A stretch of 64,000 bases of DNA, taken from Andrena cerasifolii (lineage: Eukaryota > Arthropoda > Insecta > Hymenoptera > Andrenidae). Below the pieces are notes generated by a model. It had not been told where the DNA came from, searched no databases, and saw only the letters and a program-made list of their open reading frames with translations. Made by a program: the position numbers and the translations under genes. The stretch covers positions 10,230,001 to 10,294,000 of the forward strand of contig NC_135121.1 of assembly GCF_050908995.1 (NCBI RefSeq), written 5' to 3'. Below, one piece after another: positions 35,756 through 49,189 of the stretch (position 1 is the stretch's first letter; each line of letters opens with the position of its first letter).

Positions 35756-36996
35756 GTCCGGCTACATCCGATCCGCGGAGGTGGATTCTTTACCGGCTTT
35801 CCCACGAGCCGAAGGAAGGAAGAGTGGCTGGCTTCGTTTCGCTCCGACATTGTTACCCCTCGGGACGATCTCCATGCAAAGTACAATCGTCATTGTGGAG
35901 TCCCATTAGCAAGAAACCAAAAGGACTTCCGCCTGCGCAACATCAAACGTTTGATTTCCGATCGCAGCGACGCGTCAACTGTTTCCCCCAGTTCGAATCG
36001 GACTTGAAGTGTGCCTCGGACGTCCAGTAAAGCTACGTCCGTCTTGATAACGGAGAATAAATTCTCCCCGAGAACTCGAGCACCCAAAAACGGAGACGAA
36101 GAACGCAGAGTTAATAATTAGTCGAGCTTCGTTGCATACTCCCATCAACGGTGCTCAGGGTGCGCACGACCAGCGGACGATCGAGAGCCTTTAAAGGAAC
36201 TTCGCAAAACTGCAAACCGCGTGGGGACCGTTCGGGCCAGCTCCCCCACTTATCTCCGATCGGCCGATTCCCATCTTGATTAAGGAGGGCCAATTGAATA
36301 AGATCGGCCGATCGCGGGGAATCCACGAGGGAGCCGGGCAAAAAACGAGCAACTTCCTTGATGCCTTGATCAGCCAATTAAGAGCCGAACCGGTGGACCC
36401 GAGGTGCGTGACTGTTTGCTTCATCTCCGCCGCCTGGCCGAGTGCATACACCGGCCTTGCGAAAATCCGAGGCGCAACACTTCAGCTGCAACCCTCCACG
36501 CTGGGCCAGTATCGCTCTAACCTGCTCTCCAAGGTCCACACCCATTTACCCGAGAGACGTCCGCGGTACACGGGGAAGACCGATCGTCGTCAAAAGTAGC
36601 GTCCAGCAACGGTGGCTCCTCCGTCCGTGTATCTCCGTCGATCGGCCAGGTTCATCGATCCTCCGCGTCCGCGGTACCCCCTACCACCTCTCTTTGTCTC
36701 CGTTGCACGGCGTCTGGTCGGTGGTTGTCCGTCTCCTCGTCCCTCGTTCGCAGAGGGCAGAGGTGGCTCGAGTGCACGAGATCGCAGCTATGCGCCAGCG
36801 GAAGATCGCCAGCAGGCTCTTACAGGAGGATCGGTGGGCGCCTCCGCGTCGTAGTTATATTTAGATTCGCGCTGACCGGCTTCGTGCTTCTTGTTTTACA
36901 TTTAGCCGGGCATCACACTCGCCGGCACCGGCTTCGTCGTTGCCTCTCTCTGCCACCGCCACCAGCCGCCACCTCAGCCAGCCGTCTCCTCCACGC

Positions 36997-37079
36997 GATT
37001 CCACAGCGGGAGAGATCCTGCGGGAGATCTCGTACCCGTTTAGACCGACCAACCCCTCGTCCCTCCCAAATATCATCCT
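36997..37079. repeat. second copy of the 35.7-kb segment
   Basis: As above, but with an extra GCGGGAGAGATCCT insertion that itself repeats GGGAGATC. Confidence 0.5.
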
Positions 37080-38029
37080 CCAGCTCTCCGTTGCCGTCGT
37101 CGTAAACGCGACGAACCCCTCGAGCGCCATCCACGGAGATTCGTCGGCGAGGGTAACGTCGCGGTCTCGCGACACGTTCACCTTCTCTTCGAACGTGCAA
37201 GACGACGTTCAGCGTTCAGCCGGGGAGCACGTTTCCTTCGTGCGCGATTAACCTTCGAGCCAGTTTTTGAGGTATTTTTTTTTTTTATTAAGTTCCCCGG
37301 AGAGTAGATTGGGACGTTCTCTTGGCCGCTGTTGCCAGGAGAGATTAGAGTACGTTTCAAGGTAGAACCCTCGAGAAGATCGCCGTCCGGCGAGGTTAAT
37401 TGCAAATGGAGAGCGATACTCTCGCGCCGCCAGTAGCAATATATCCCGATGAAATAAATAATCGTGCGGATTTTTCCCGATGAACCCGTGCATCCTGCGC
37501 TAACGGGTTATTAACTTCGATTAGAGCCTATTAATTTTGTTGCGCGATAATCGTTTTCAGGCACCGGACAGGCGTTCGCGCGGCGCCGCGCGACCTTCCC
37601 GCCTAGCTCGCTGCTTCCTGGCGTTACCTCCAGTGTTACACTGATTAATAACCCTACGGTGCTTAATTGTTAACTCGAACTACTGGTCTGCGAAGTGGTC
37701 TACCGCTTGGAACGCGTTTCCCTCGCGAAATCCTCTAACATGCATGGTGGAACGAATTGATAACGCGATGGCTACTCATGTTCGTGAGCAGCGATCATGC
37801 AGTGGCTAATTGTTCACTGAGACAATAGTACATCGTCTAGGAACTGGTCTGAGTAACCATCTGCCCTTTAGAACGCTTTCCACAAAGTGGATCTCATTGG
37901 AGACCAGAGGTGCGCGTAACGCAGCACGCGAACGATAGAATAGCTACCGAAATTCCGTGTGTGACGGCTAGAAACGTTGTCCCAGCAGCATAGAATAGTG
38001 GATTGGGGGACGTGGCAAGGGGGCAGCGA

Positions 38030-38180
38030 GCCTAAGGAGCGTATTTTACGATCGAATCGATTATCCACGGCTCTGCACGTGGGTAACTTCAGCAAGGAAC
38101 GTGTGTCGGACGAGCAGTGTCAAGGCCTTCCACGAGCTGAAACTGCTCACGGATTTAGTTACGACCCGTTGTTGCTTCCC
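38030..38180. repeat. local direct duplication, copy 1
   Basis: AGCCTAAGGAG, ATTTTACGATCGAATCGATT, ATCCACGG, GGAACG[TC]GTGTC and CGGATTTAGTTACG occur in order here and again at 38610-38757. Similarity is strongest in the first 50 bp. Confidence 0.75.
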
Positions 38181-38609
38181 CTCGTGGCACTTACCAGCGG
38201 GAGGATGCTCGCTGAACCTTAATCCCCTGACGCGAGAATCCCCGAGCATTTGTCGGATGTGAAATTGCCACATGGAACTGGATGCTGACAAGTGCCATCC
38301 AGATTCAAGTCTCTAATATCTGAATCCGCAGCGATTATAATCGTAATCCAGGCTGACTCAAAATACAATTGCCAATCCAGAAAGCTCCGACACGTGAAAA
38401 CGAAGGGTTCAGAGGGGCGATCAGAAGAATACTCCAGGTTCGCGTCGGACAGACCGAAATCGCTATTCTATCATCGTGGAAAATGCCTCCCCGTCGAATT
38501 GGAAGCTAAATCTTGAAGAATCTACCGCGGTCGATCCTCGACCTCTTCCACCATTGAGAATTTCGATTAAAGGAGTGGCTGGGATCGCAGCAGTTTTTCG
38601 CGCCGCGAC

Positions 38610-38757
38610 CAGAGCCTAAGGAGAGGATTTTACGATCGAATCGATTATCCACGGGCATGCACGGGTAGAAGTTTTCAAGCGAGGAACGCGTGTCAGACGC
38701 TTAGCTCCAAGGACTTCCACGGATGGAACTGACGGCGGATTTAGTTACGGGTCGTTG
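38610..38757. repeat. local direct duplication, copy 2
   Basis: Second copy about 580 bp downstream, followed by a short GTT microsatellite (38757-38770). No open reading frame is conserved between the copies. Confidence 0.75.
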
Positions 38758-40663
38758 TGTTGTTGTTGTTGCCCACAATGCGGCTACATTCCCCATCCCG
38801 TCGTGGCCGAGTGCAATACCGGACCGCGGTATTGAGTAGCGCGAACCCTTCGGGGGCTGAAACAAAGGGGCCCCAGCCCGATCCGCCGAGTTCGCTGACA
38901 CCAACAAACAACAAGTTCCCCCCAGCCCTGCAAACCCGTATTTGCATTAATTCGCGGACCTGTTGCATTCAGGCGCCGTCGCTGGGTCGCGCGAGCAAAA
39001 ACGTCTACGCGCAAAACGTGCGCCCAGCTGTGCAAACCTTATCAACTTGATAAAACGAACCCTATCAAGCGTAATGACGGTCGCACTCCAACTTCGGTCG
39101 TCAGGAGTTACCGGCCACTAAAATATCCCGCTCGTCGATTCACTCGCCGGGCCAGCCGCGAGGGAATCGCGGTTTTTTTCAGCGCGCCTTAATGAGCTGA
39201 GTTTCGAGGCGCGCATAATTATCGCGTCGCGCGATTCCACGTGAGAAAAGACAGCATTACACGGTGACTGTCCGCGTCTCGTAGGTAATCTCGCGGATTA
39301 ATTGCGAGGTTATCGCGTAAAACGGCTCGACGTTCGTTCGTCCATTTCGCTAGCTCGTTTTTTCCTCTCTTCCCTCTTTTTTTCCCCTGGGCGCAGGGAA
39401 ACATTATTTCGCGTGGCGCCGGCTCGCTAGCAAATTGCTGGGCCGTGGGCAAAGAAGCGCGAGGACGAGTTAAATAACCGAGATCGGGCGGGCAAAACCA
39501 GTTAAAATCGTACGTTCAGCGTAAACTGGAAAGGGACAGCTATGCAGGCGTATACGCGACCTGCCTTCATAAATATGAATCGTTATAAATCGCGTGTTGG
39601 CGCGCGCGAGCGCGAGCACCCCGAAAAAGAAGCGATAATTGCTTCACCCGTACCAGCCAATTATAGAGCTGAAAAATGCCAGGGTTATTCGCCGGTATCT
39701 TAGGATCTTGGTGCGTTGCTCGTTCATGAATTATTAAAATCATATATCGTTTCCAGGCACCTTTCGCGCATCCTTCGACCCCATTTTCATTCGGCTTTAT
39801 CGGTCGATCTACTTTCGCCCGCTCGTCCCTTATATGTCCCTACGTTCCACTTTTGATCCTCCAGCTTCTAGGACGAAGATGCATCCGCGTTCGCAGGCTG
39901 ACCTGGTACCTTCCACTTCCCCTTTTCTTTTTTTCTTTATTGAACGGAAAGTTGTCCAGCGGAGAGGCTTCAACAGGTTACAGTTAGACGGCTGCATATT
40001 TAAGCAGCGATACTTTTATCCCGCGCCTCCTAGTCTTCTTTTCCTTTAACGGTGATGCATTCGTTACGGTACCAACGGTGTTCCGCGCATTCTTATGTGA
40101 CTGCTAAGTATACGGCTCATGTGTAACGTTCTGGCGGCCCCGTAGACGCCCTTGAACAATAAATTCCGCACTTTTCCTACGCGTCCCTTTCTCTCCGTTT
40201 CCCTTCTGCCGCTTTTGTTCGCTCGCCTGCCATCTTCGGCGCTCGCCGCTTATTATGCCGCAAAGAAGTCCTGCACCTGCTTTGGCAGGAAACGTTTCCC
40301 TGGGCTGCGCGACAGGATGTGCAAAATTAGCGAGGGGATACATCGAACTGGGAATCGCGAGGCCTTTCCCGTGCAAATTTATGCGACGCTGCGTGCCACG
40401 GGGTTGCAGTGGCTTCTTCATGGTGACAACTAGCGCCGCCTTCTTTTTTTTCAGTTTTTTTTTTCAGCTCTCGCCGCGAGAGTTGCCTTTTGTCCTGTCC
40501 TTGTTTGGCGCCTTAGTTACCGAAGACTTCTGTGCTCGGCCAAGGTGGCTTCTTTTCTTAAAGGTTCTAAGAAACGTGTCGAAGAACGAGTTCAAAAGCT
40601 TCAAATTCACCGTGCATTGTGACACTTCTCGCCCCCTGCTTCGTTTCCTTGGCAGAACACCGC

Positions 40664-40666
40664 AGA

Positions 40667-40703
<37 letters not shown>
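40664..40703. repeat. GA microsatellite
   Basis: Forty bases of GA with one GGG interruption near the start. Confidence 0.95.
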
Positions 40704-40706
<3 letters not shown>

Positions 40707-43337
40707 TCAAAGGGGGTAATTATCCCGAAACAAACGCTCCTCTCGGAACCGAGCTTTTGATCCAGTAATTACCGGTTTCATTGCACGGTAAACGGCTAAA
40801 GAGCTGCTAAAGTTGACGTTCCGGAGAGAAAGGCACACTCTCCGCGGCAGTGTGTTCCTCGCCGCGAATTTCTAATACAGAATAACTCCTCGGCGGATGC
40901 CGGGTACACCTCGCGCGTACACGCTCATAACCGCGTGTGCTTATGTAAATTACGATCTAACTGTTAAAGACTGTTTGCGGCGAGAATTCCGCGAGCTACA
41001 CTCTTCGACTGCAGTTGATTGTAAATAACTCCCCGTAATGAGGAGAAACTCCTTAACTCGCGGCGTCTCGGTTAACAATCGCGCGGATGGCAGGGGAATA
41101 ATTAATGGTAGGCGGTCCGACACCATCTGCCGCGATCGTTTCAATCATCTTATCGGGATCCACGAAAACCGAGGGGTAAGAGAGTTTCTCAGCACCCCGA
41201 AGAAGTCCCCTAACGAACGCCGAGCGCGGTGCAAACGTTTTCCAGAGTTTTTACAGCGCCGCTCGCGCATGGTCCCCGTGGAAAAGGTGCATCGACCCAG
41301 CTGGTCCCAGCCGCTCAAGGATTTTAATTGCAGGCCTCGCTGGTTTTTCTAGCGGCGGTAGGAAGCGAATTACAATCGCAAAAACCCGCGAGGGCCAACT
41401 CGAGGGGGAGGCGAGCAGGAATCAGCAATTAATTCATCGAGCGCGGGAAATATCAGGAAATTCCCCTGAGCGACGGTGACGAGAGCAGACCCCTGCCTTC
41501 TCCCCTCCTCGAACCCCCTTTCTGCTCCTTAATTAATAGCTGAAAGAGAATCGTTTCTTATCGCCGCGGAGAAACGCCGGGGCGATCCAATCAGCGCGAT
41601 TTCTCTGTTTCGCCGCGCAGGTGGCATCCGTTTTTCGTTTCCTCCTGGCCTGCACCGGTGACCCCGGGGGAAAAGACGACGAACAGGAAGTGGAAGAGGC
41701 ACGTCGCCGAGCGGATCGGTTTATTGGAGGATGTTGGCCGCATCGCTTGAATTTCTGTCCGGCGTTCCTTGGCTGGCAGCGAGCTTCCCCTCCTGCCCCT
41801 AATTGGAGCGTAAATAAACGTGCAAATGGTCCGGATTAGATGCGACGCCGCGCTGTCTGAGAGCTTCTCAAGGAATTCGGGATCTTTCGTCTGTGAAATA
41901 GGGGACACGGTTCTGGGTTGATCAGGGAGTCAGCGAAGTAGAGTAACATAACGAGAACGGGTGCCCGAGTTTGGGATTCCCTGGCTTTCGGTACCCTCGA
42001 CTTTAGGAGCTCACTATTTTAGGATTCGTCCGACTTCACGAAAGTTCCCAAGGTAGTCCCGGAAGAGATTTTAGTATTCAAAGCATTCGGCCGCAGAATA
42101 GCAAGGCGATATATAGTCTGAAGACTTTTTCTGCCCGTTTAACCGTAAGCACGCGACGTGCGCGCGGTTCGGGGTCACGTTCACACGAAACCCACTTGCT
42201 GGCACTTATTAATCCGCTAATTCTGATTAATATTAATGTGAGACCGCTGCCATTCGAGGGCGGCGCGCGATCCGCTGCCAACTTTACGAATTGGCAACTC
42301 GCGCCCCGTTCGTCAGCCGCGGATGCGAAATCCAGTGGCGAACGCACTTTCTCGCGCAGGTGCTTGCCGAGGACGTCGTTGAATTATTACTCGTCGATTT
42401 CGATGGTGCTGTCGTTTCGTGACGACAGTAGTTTTACCATCTGAGGGGAACTACGACCACTCGCTTTAGTTGAATTCAATTAGATTCAAGTTTGAAGATT
42501 CCCTTCGTTCTCGTTGCTGCTTCTTTGTTTTTGTTCTAAATGGCCGATGAAGCTTCGACCACTTTTATTTGAATTCGAAGCAGACGCTACGAACCCATTA
42601 CCGATGCAACGTTATCGCCCGTGACCAAAGGATGCTCGTGGAAATTAAAGCACCGAGGATATCCTTTTGGTGCCTCGAAACCTATCTGCCGATTACCATA
42701 ATTGCCTTTTTACGGCTGTTGTCGAGGGGGAAAAGGAGCAAGGTCGGTGCCGCGTCCCGTTCCAAAGCCACAAAGTCAGCGTTATCTTGGCTGAACGTCG
42801 GAAACTCACGGCGCTGCCCGGATGGTAACGACGGGAATATCGTGAAAGGAAAAAATCGATCAGTGGTAGCCGTTTTTGGGGGAGCTTTACGACGTGACGT
42901 TCGTTAATTCTCGCTGGAATCTTAACGGTCTTGTTGAGCCGAACGACCCATCGATCCTGCTTTTCTCAGAAGCTACGGTAGGCGTGTCTTCAAATCTGTC
43001 GGTGCTAAAAGTGCCCATTCCGTAAAAATATCGGAACCTTCAGTAGCGATAATCCGATTATGGCACTTTAATATTTTCCCAGAGCCAAAAGAAAAAGGAA
43101 ACAGACCCTTAGCGAGTTCGTACACTGGAGGAGAGTGAGCTGAGCGAGTTAAGTAGATTCAGACCGTGGTGGTCAGACGAAAGCGACGCGACTGGAACCG
43201 TACCCACTGAATCCCCAATTACGCAAAGACGTGTCATCCAAACTGTTCTGAATCTGTTAAAATTCTATTCCACCCAAATCTTCTGAAATTCCCAACACTC
43301 AGAACCGGCACGATCGCAAAGACTGAAACCCAAGTAC

Positions 43338-43967
43338 GGGAAATTCCATGCGAACTCGGACAGATTTCGGAGTAAGTTTTCGTAGATTGCTGAAATTTGA
43401 ATATGTTGTAGTCTTTAGGGATATTTAAACGTACCTGAAAGGATTTTTCAAAATTTAGAAAAATGTAGATTTTACAGTTAGAAGTTAAGTGTTAACTTAT
43501 TTTCAATACATTATAGCTATGGAAGTAGTAAACGGATGGAGATGAGCTTTACGGTGCTTATATTTTAAAATGTCCATATTTTTGAAAATTTGTCCATCAA
43601 GGGGAAGGATAGAACTATATTCTCCTTTTTCAGATTTTTAAAATCGCGGCCGATGTTAAAAGCCTATTTGTTTAAAATAATTGCACAAAAATGGTTCAAT
43701 TTTTTTTTTAAACTGAAATAATTTTTTCTTAAAACTTCAATGTCGTTTCTATAAGCACCGTAAAGCTCATCTCCATCCGTTTACTACTTCCATAGCTATA
43801 ATGTATTGAAAAAACAGCACTTAACCTCAAACAGCTGTAAAATCGACAGTTTTGAAAATTTTAAAATTTTAAAAGTTTAAATATCAATAAAGACTACATT
43901 ATATTCAAATTTCAGCAATCTACGAAAATTTACTCCGAAATCTGTTCGAGTTCGCATGGAATGTCCC
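43338..43967. mobile_element. foldback element, family 1 copy 3 (630 bp)
   Basis: Termini GGGAAATTCCATGCG and GCATGGAATGTCCC, with GTAC on both sides (43334-43337 and 43968-43971). The arms match those of the 14812 copy. The centre contains the TTTTTAAAATCGCGGCCGATG block shared with copy 2 and a unique GTCCATCAAGGGG segment. Confidence 0.9.
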
Positions 43968-45615
43968 GTACCCAAGTTCATTCCAACAATGCCACACCAT
44001 CATGATTAAAGTTTCCCCGTTTCGAAACGCAAGCAATTCGAACACCCCCACAAATTCTCCGCTAAAACGGCTCGGTTTCCCCTCGATCCCGTTTCGAAGT
44101 CCGCTTCCCCTCTACTGTACCGTGGTCCGCGAGAATCGTAACGACGCGCCTCGTTACGAGGAACAAACATTTCCATCGCGTACGATCGGTCGATGGAATA
44201 TGGATCGACGTTAGACTCGAAACGGGCAACGTTATCGATCCTGGACGGCCGTCGATGGGGCACGGAGCAGGCCTATTTGGCCAGGTGGCCCGTTATCTGT
44301 AACGACGTGACAGCGTCGCTCATCGCCTGGCCTGTCGTCGCGCGACAACTCGCGTGTTCCGGCTCGCGATTCACTTTGCATTAACGACAGCAGCGTTTAT
44401 CGATGCCTGCCCAGCGACCATCGACGAGCACGCGAGCCGGAAGAGCACGCGTCGCGAGAAAATCGGAGGGGTTGGGGGAGGGGGGCCCACGAACGTCGGC
44501 CAGTCAAATGGGGCCGATTTAACGGAACTCCCGCGGCAATCGCTGCATATCAAGTTTAGCCCTTTTATGGCGTAGCCTCGCATCGCTGCAACCAACCACA
44601 TTGCTGGATGGCAGTACCGTTCGTAACTTCAATTTTTGTTGAGAGCGATGCATCGATGTTCGTTCCGCGAAGGATTAGAATTAAACGAGTTGGAAAGCGG
44701 GAAAACGAAATAGCAGCTCCCCCCATTGTCCGTGAAATCGTCGCGATGAAAAGGATTCAATCGTGGTCGCATGCGACTAAGTGCCTCGCATCGGATCTCC
44801 TGTTATTAAATAACCTTGAAATCCGGTGTTTGCTTCTCCATGGCTCGTTGCCACGGCCAGGCGAAACCTGTTACATCAGACGATCACGAACGCGCGGGTC
44901 CCTCCGCGGAGAGAAGGGGATTGCTAAAATCGGTCTGCCGTAATCCTCGGCCGAGGAAGGTCGGTTACGTCCAGCAGCGATCCCTGAAATTGCAGGTTCC
45001 GAGGAGCTCGCCACTATAAATCCGGGAATTACGGGAAAGGACAAACTTGGGCCCAGTACCTTGGTCTCAACTGTGCATCCTTAAAACATCTGAAGGGTTT
45101 TCCCAGAGTTTAGACGGAGCACGCGGACGGAAGAACTGATTGCACCGAACCGCTTCGAGAAATCAGAAGACCGTCGAACAATCAAGCCGGCCAATTAGCG
45201 AGAAAATCGTCAACTCGAATCTTCCCGCATGGGCGAGCTCCGCCGGTATACGTACACTTGGGGCCCGATGTCATCGACCCTGGTTCCCCGTGGACCGTGT
45301 ACCGATCGATCACGTAGCCGAGATTTCGTATCTCGGGGTCCATTTAATTCATCTTCGGTAGGGGATCACCCGCGAAATCGCCTCGGTTCTCGGTAACGCC
45401 CGAGAGCGTGGCCAATAAAAGGAGCCCGGGGACCCTGAGGGTATCGCAGCGAGGACCCCCGAAAGATCGAAAAACGAGCAACGCATAGGCGGCAGCGGGA
45501 GCAGCGACAGCAGGAACACCGGCCAGCCATCGAAAGAAGAAGACGAAGAAAGATAGGACGGGGCCGGGAAAAAAGGATGCGAAAGAAATGAAAACCGCGG
45601 GCGGGTGTCGTCTTA

Positions 45616-45875
45616 CAAGTTGAGGTTCCCAGGTGTCCGCCTCCGATTGCTTTGAATTTTGGATATGTTTTAGAGGACCGAATTTTGACGCAAATGAAAT
45701 TTACATGAAGTTTTACTCAACACAATTTTGTACCCGGTATGAACGTTGGTGGTTTCACCCCCTAAACATTCAAGCAGGCTAAAATAAAAAGACATGTATT
45801 TCTTCTGTTTCGGTCCTCTAAAACATATCCAAAAACCAAAGCAATCGGAGGTGAACACCTGGGAACCTCTCCTTG
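45616..45875. mobile_element. PIF/Harbinger-like MITE (260 bp)
   Basis: About 66-bp terminal inverted repeats begin CAAGTTGAGGTTCCCAGGTG on the left and, inverted, CAAGGAGAGGTTCCCAGGTG on the right. TTA flanks both sides (45613-45615, 45876-45878), matching the 3-bp TWA duplication of PIF/Harbinger. Noncoding. Confidence 0.65.
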
Positions 45876-46271
45876 TTAGTGTACACAGAGGGAGTGTGTA
45901 TTAATGTGCGTTGAGACGCTGCGAAACGACGTGGCAGGCACACGGGTATAGGATGACACTTGGCTGAGGCCCTCGATCGGCTCGGCGGCCCCTCCTGCCC
46001 CCACCACGCCCAGCCAGAGGGCCCCCTCCGCCGTACTCGCGGCGGTTCGGCTGGTCGAGCGTTCGAGCGTTCGCGTCTGGCGCTCGAGCGCGGTCGGTCG
46101 CGGTCGGGCCGAGGGCCCGTCGTGCCTCGCCGGCGGACGCTCGGGTCCCCTCGGTTCGACCTTGAACGGGCCCTGTATGGTCTATGCCACTGACACGGAC
46201 CAAGGACGGGGGGCCCCCACGTTGGTTGGGTAGCGGCGTGCTGTTGTCCCGAAACGCGGTCGTGGAACTCC

Positions 46272-46305
46272 GCGTTCGCGTTCGCGTTCAGCGTTCGCGC
46301 TCGCG
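46272..46305. repeat. GCGTTC hexanucleotide repeat
   Basis: GCGTTC tandem units with a CA interruption, inside a very CpG-rich tract (about 45.96-46.33 kb) that also carries GGTCGC and GCGTTCGA repeats. A (GCCT)n run follows near 46366-46402. Confidence 0.75.
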
Positions 46306-49189
46306 CGAGCTAACGCTCTCTCTCGCCGCTGGAAAGTGTTCGCCCGATGGCAAACTCTTTTTCGTGCTTCGTGCCTGCCTTGGCTGCCTTGCCTGCCTGC
46401 CTCTCTTCCCTTCGCGCCTGCCATTGGCGTAGGGGCCAGGGATTCGTGAGGCCGACCGCCGGCAGGGGTGGAATCGTCAAGGGATTTCAGGAAACATAGC
46501 TGCAAGATCTCGTTTCAACCACCACTTTCAGCTGGAAATTGCAGTTTCCGTTGCTGCGCCTCGCTGCTGATCGATGGTGGAATGAAAAGCTGCAGGTTGC
46601 TGCTTCCGATGATTTCGTACAGGATTCGAAGGTGGGAGACGCGGAGATAAGTGATAGTAGGAGGATCCTCGTAAATGCGCCTTCGGTAATGCTCGGTTCC
46701 TGTTCCTTTTGAACCGATCTGGTTAGGTTTGAGTCAGGTACAAAGCTTCATCGCATCGGCCTCGTTTACGGAATCTTCCAAATAGTAAATATTCCGCGGG
46801 AATATTCCCCTGCGCGGATGAAACGAACTCTCCCAGTCCCCCCGCAGTGTTGCAACACGGTTACTTCATCCCCGACTCCGTTTACAAGCGACGCAATTTT
46901 TCTACGGCGCGCGAAAGGATGTCGAACACGTTCTATGAAATTTAAACACTGCTCGCGATACTCTCGATCGCATCCCTAATTGCTAGACACGATGCGCACC
47001 GCAACACCGCCACGTCCCCCCCATTCGATGGCCGTTTTTATGGGTGCGTTGCAGGCGGAGCCGTTGCGGCGGCCGTTGCGTGAGATGCATCGACCTGGCC
47101 GAGGGGGGTCAGGGATCGTGTCCATGGGGCACTTGGGGGAGAGAGTAGCCCCCGGAGATCAGACGTTTGATGGAATTCTGTATGCAGATCGACCCGTGGG
47201 AATCTCCACGTAGCACGGTGCATGTGGGTGTTACGCTGATTGCAGTCAGAACTACAATCCTGTTGTTTGCGAGCGAATAGCGGTGGGCTGTGCACTCCAC
47301 TCGAAGCTATTTGACTTGTCCTGCGGGAACGTGGAACGGAGATCGCTATTTACATTCGCCAAGGGGACCTGTTCCAAGCTGCAGTTCTGAGATAGGTGTT
47401 GCGCTGACCAGTAAATCTAATTTCAAGTGATCTAGCAGCACCTCGTTTAAACACTACTTTCTTCTCTACAACGTTGAATCTTGATCCACCCTTTACCTCC
47501 CTAACGAAATTTTCATCCTTCAACGTCAGGTTTAGCGAAAGGACCCGAGACGGGAGGGTAGTCGCGAAAGGTTGGCCCGAAATTTTTGTTCACGCCAATG
47601 GCAAAGGCCGAGGATCGTCGGGGCCTAAACCGCTGCAGGTACTCAGCGGGGCCCGTCTCTCGTGTCCACGCGTGTAAAAAAAGGACAACGAGAGAGACGG
47701 TCCTGGGCGTTGGCCCTAAATCTAACCAAGTACCCGTTCGTTGCCTCGTCCTCCACGGCCATAATGTATCCCGCGCGAAAGCCATTTTTCTCCACCCAAT
47801 TCCACGACATTTCGATACCCTGCTCCCTTCGATGCTTGTATCTAACGACCAGCCGCGTGATCCAGCTTGATCCTAGTGGGGGTTGCCACAAGAAACGTAT
47901 TAATTACCAGTACTTGGACGCGCTAATTACACTCCGCTCCCTGGAAGGCCTGACGAATGGGAAGGGTCGATAAACCGACGGCGAACGAGTTGCAAATCGA
48001 TCGCCGCGATGGCAAACAGACGACTAGGAGCTCGTGGACAGTATTCTAGCTGCAGGACCGAAGGATCCGGAGAATTAGGGCCGGCAGAATTTTTACGTCG
48101 CCCCGCTCGGAAACCTGATTCGCTCGAAACCGCGGTGTCCCTTTAGCGAATGCATCGACCTTGATCAAGATCCACCCTTGCTGCTCGTTTTTCGCTCTGT
48201 CCTAAGGGCAGCCCGTACGCAGCGAAATTTCGCTCGCATGAGCACGCCTGACAGATGCTTTTACCGCAGCGAAGGGCACACCAGCGCGCCTTTCATCCTT
48301 CAACAGCGACAGACAAGGCTGGGCCGCTTGTGACGTGACACCTGAACCCTCCCCGGAATAATTACCTCGGTTACCAAGTATTAACATGTAATATTGTAAC
48401 AGCAAATCGGACGGTCGGTTTCCACCCTGTAGGCAGCCCCGCTGCGGAGATTAATTTCCGCATTTGCATAATCCGAGACGGTTCAATCTGAGCTTTTTCC
48501 TCCGAGGGAGCGCAACTCTCCTTTCATTAGCCGGCGACGTGGCCCGCGTGCGTGGATTTCATTCGTGGACAATCTGCGCTCGTAATTGCGAGGGCTCCAG
48601 TTAGTCAGCAGTTAACCGAGGCTTCATTTCCCCTGACAGGATCGCGGGTCGATGGCGGTGCTCCTAGCAGTCGCGACCTTGGGGACGCTTTATTGAAACT
48701 GTCTTTGAGTGCTCCGAGTCTGGAGCGCAGGGTACGAGCGTTGCGCCGGGGTTGTGACACGAGAAAAATGTGGGAGTGACGCGAGAATGGAGCGGGAAAA
48801 ATTTGAAGGTGAGTCGGTGTTCCAAATGGTGTCCAAAAGGAGCAGCTTGAATGGGGACTGTTACGAGTACGAGTAAGGTGGCATGAAAGTGATATCCAAA
48901 AGGGAGGAGCGCGGAACAGGAACGCAGGAAAAATTGCGGGAACGCGACGCGAGCGAGGTACGAAGGCCGAGCAAAGGAGGTACATGCAAGTATGTACGGT
49001 GAACAGTACATGAAGGATGCGAGGACGTTTAATGCAGGACACGAGGATAGTACAAATATGACACGAAGTCGGTAGCCGAATGGGAACACGATACCGGCAC
49101 GACGCAAAAACAATACGAGCGAGATAAGACGAGGCGAGCACGGCGTGTACTCCGCGCAAGGGGTGCGTCCCAGTTGACAATTTAATGAC

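Larger units (their letters stand above)
31732..43333. other. long noncoding tract with only short local repeats
   Basis: Nothing beyond the 29-bp tandem, the two local duplications and the GA run. Frames of 120-210 codons at 31.9-32.6, 33.5-33.9 and 36.4-36.9 kb overlap on opposite strands and lack hallmarks. Consistent with intron or intergenic DNA upstream of the minus-strand gene. Confidence 0.5.

Noticed and set aside
48605..49180. 191-codon hydrophobic frame on minus (apparent membrane protein)
   Set aside because: Follows from degenerate repeated purine-rich DNA; Cys/Ser/Arg-rich without regular transmembrane spacing.
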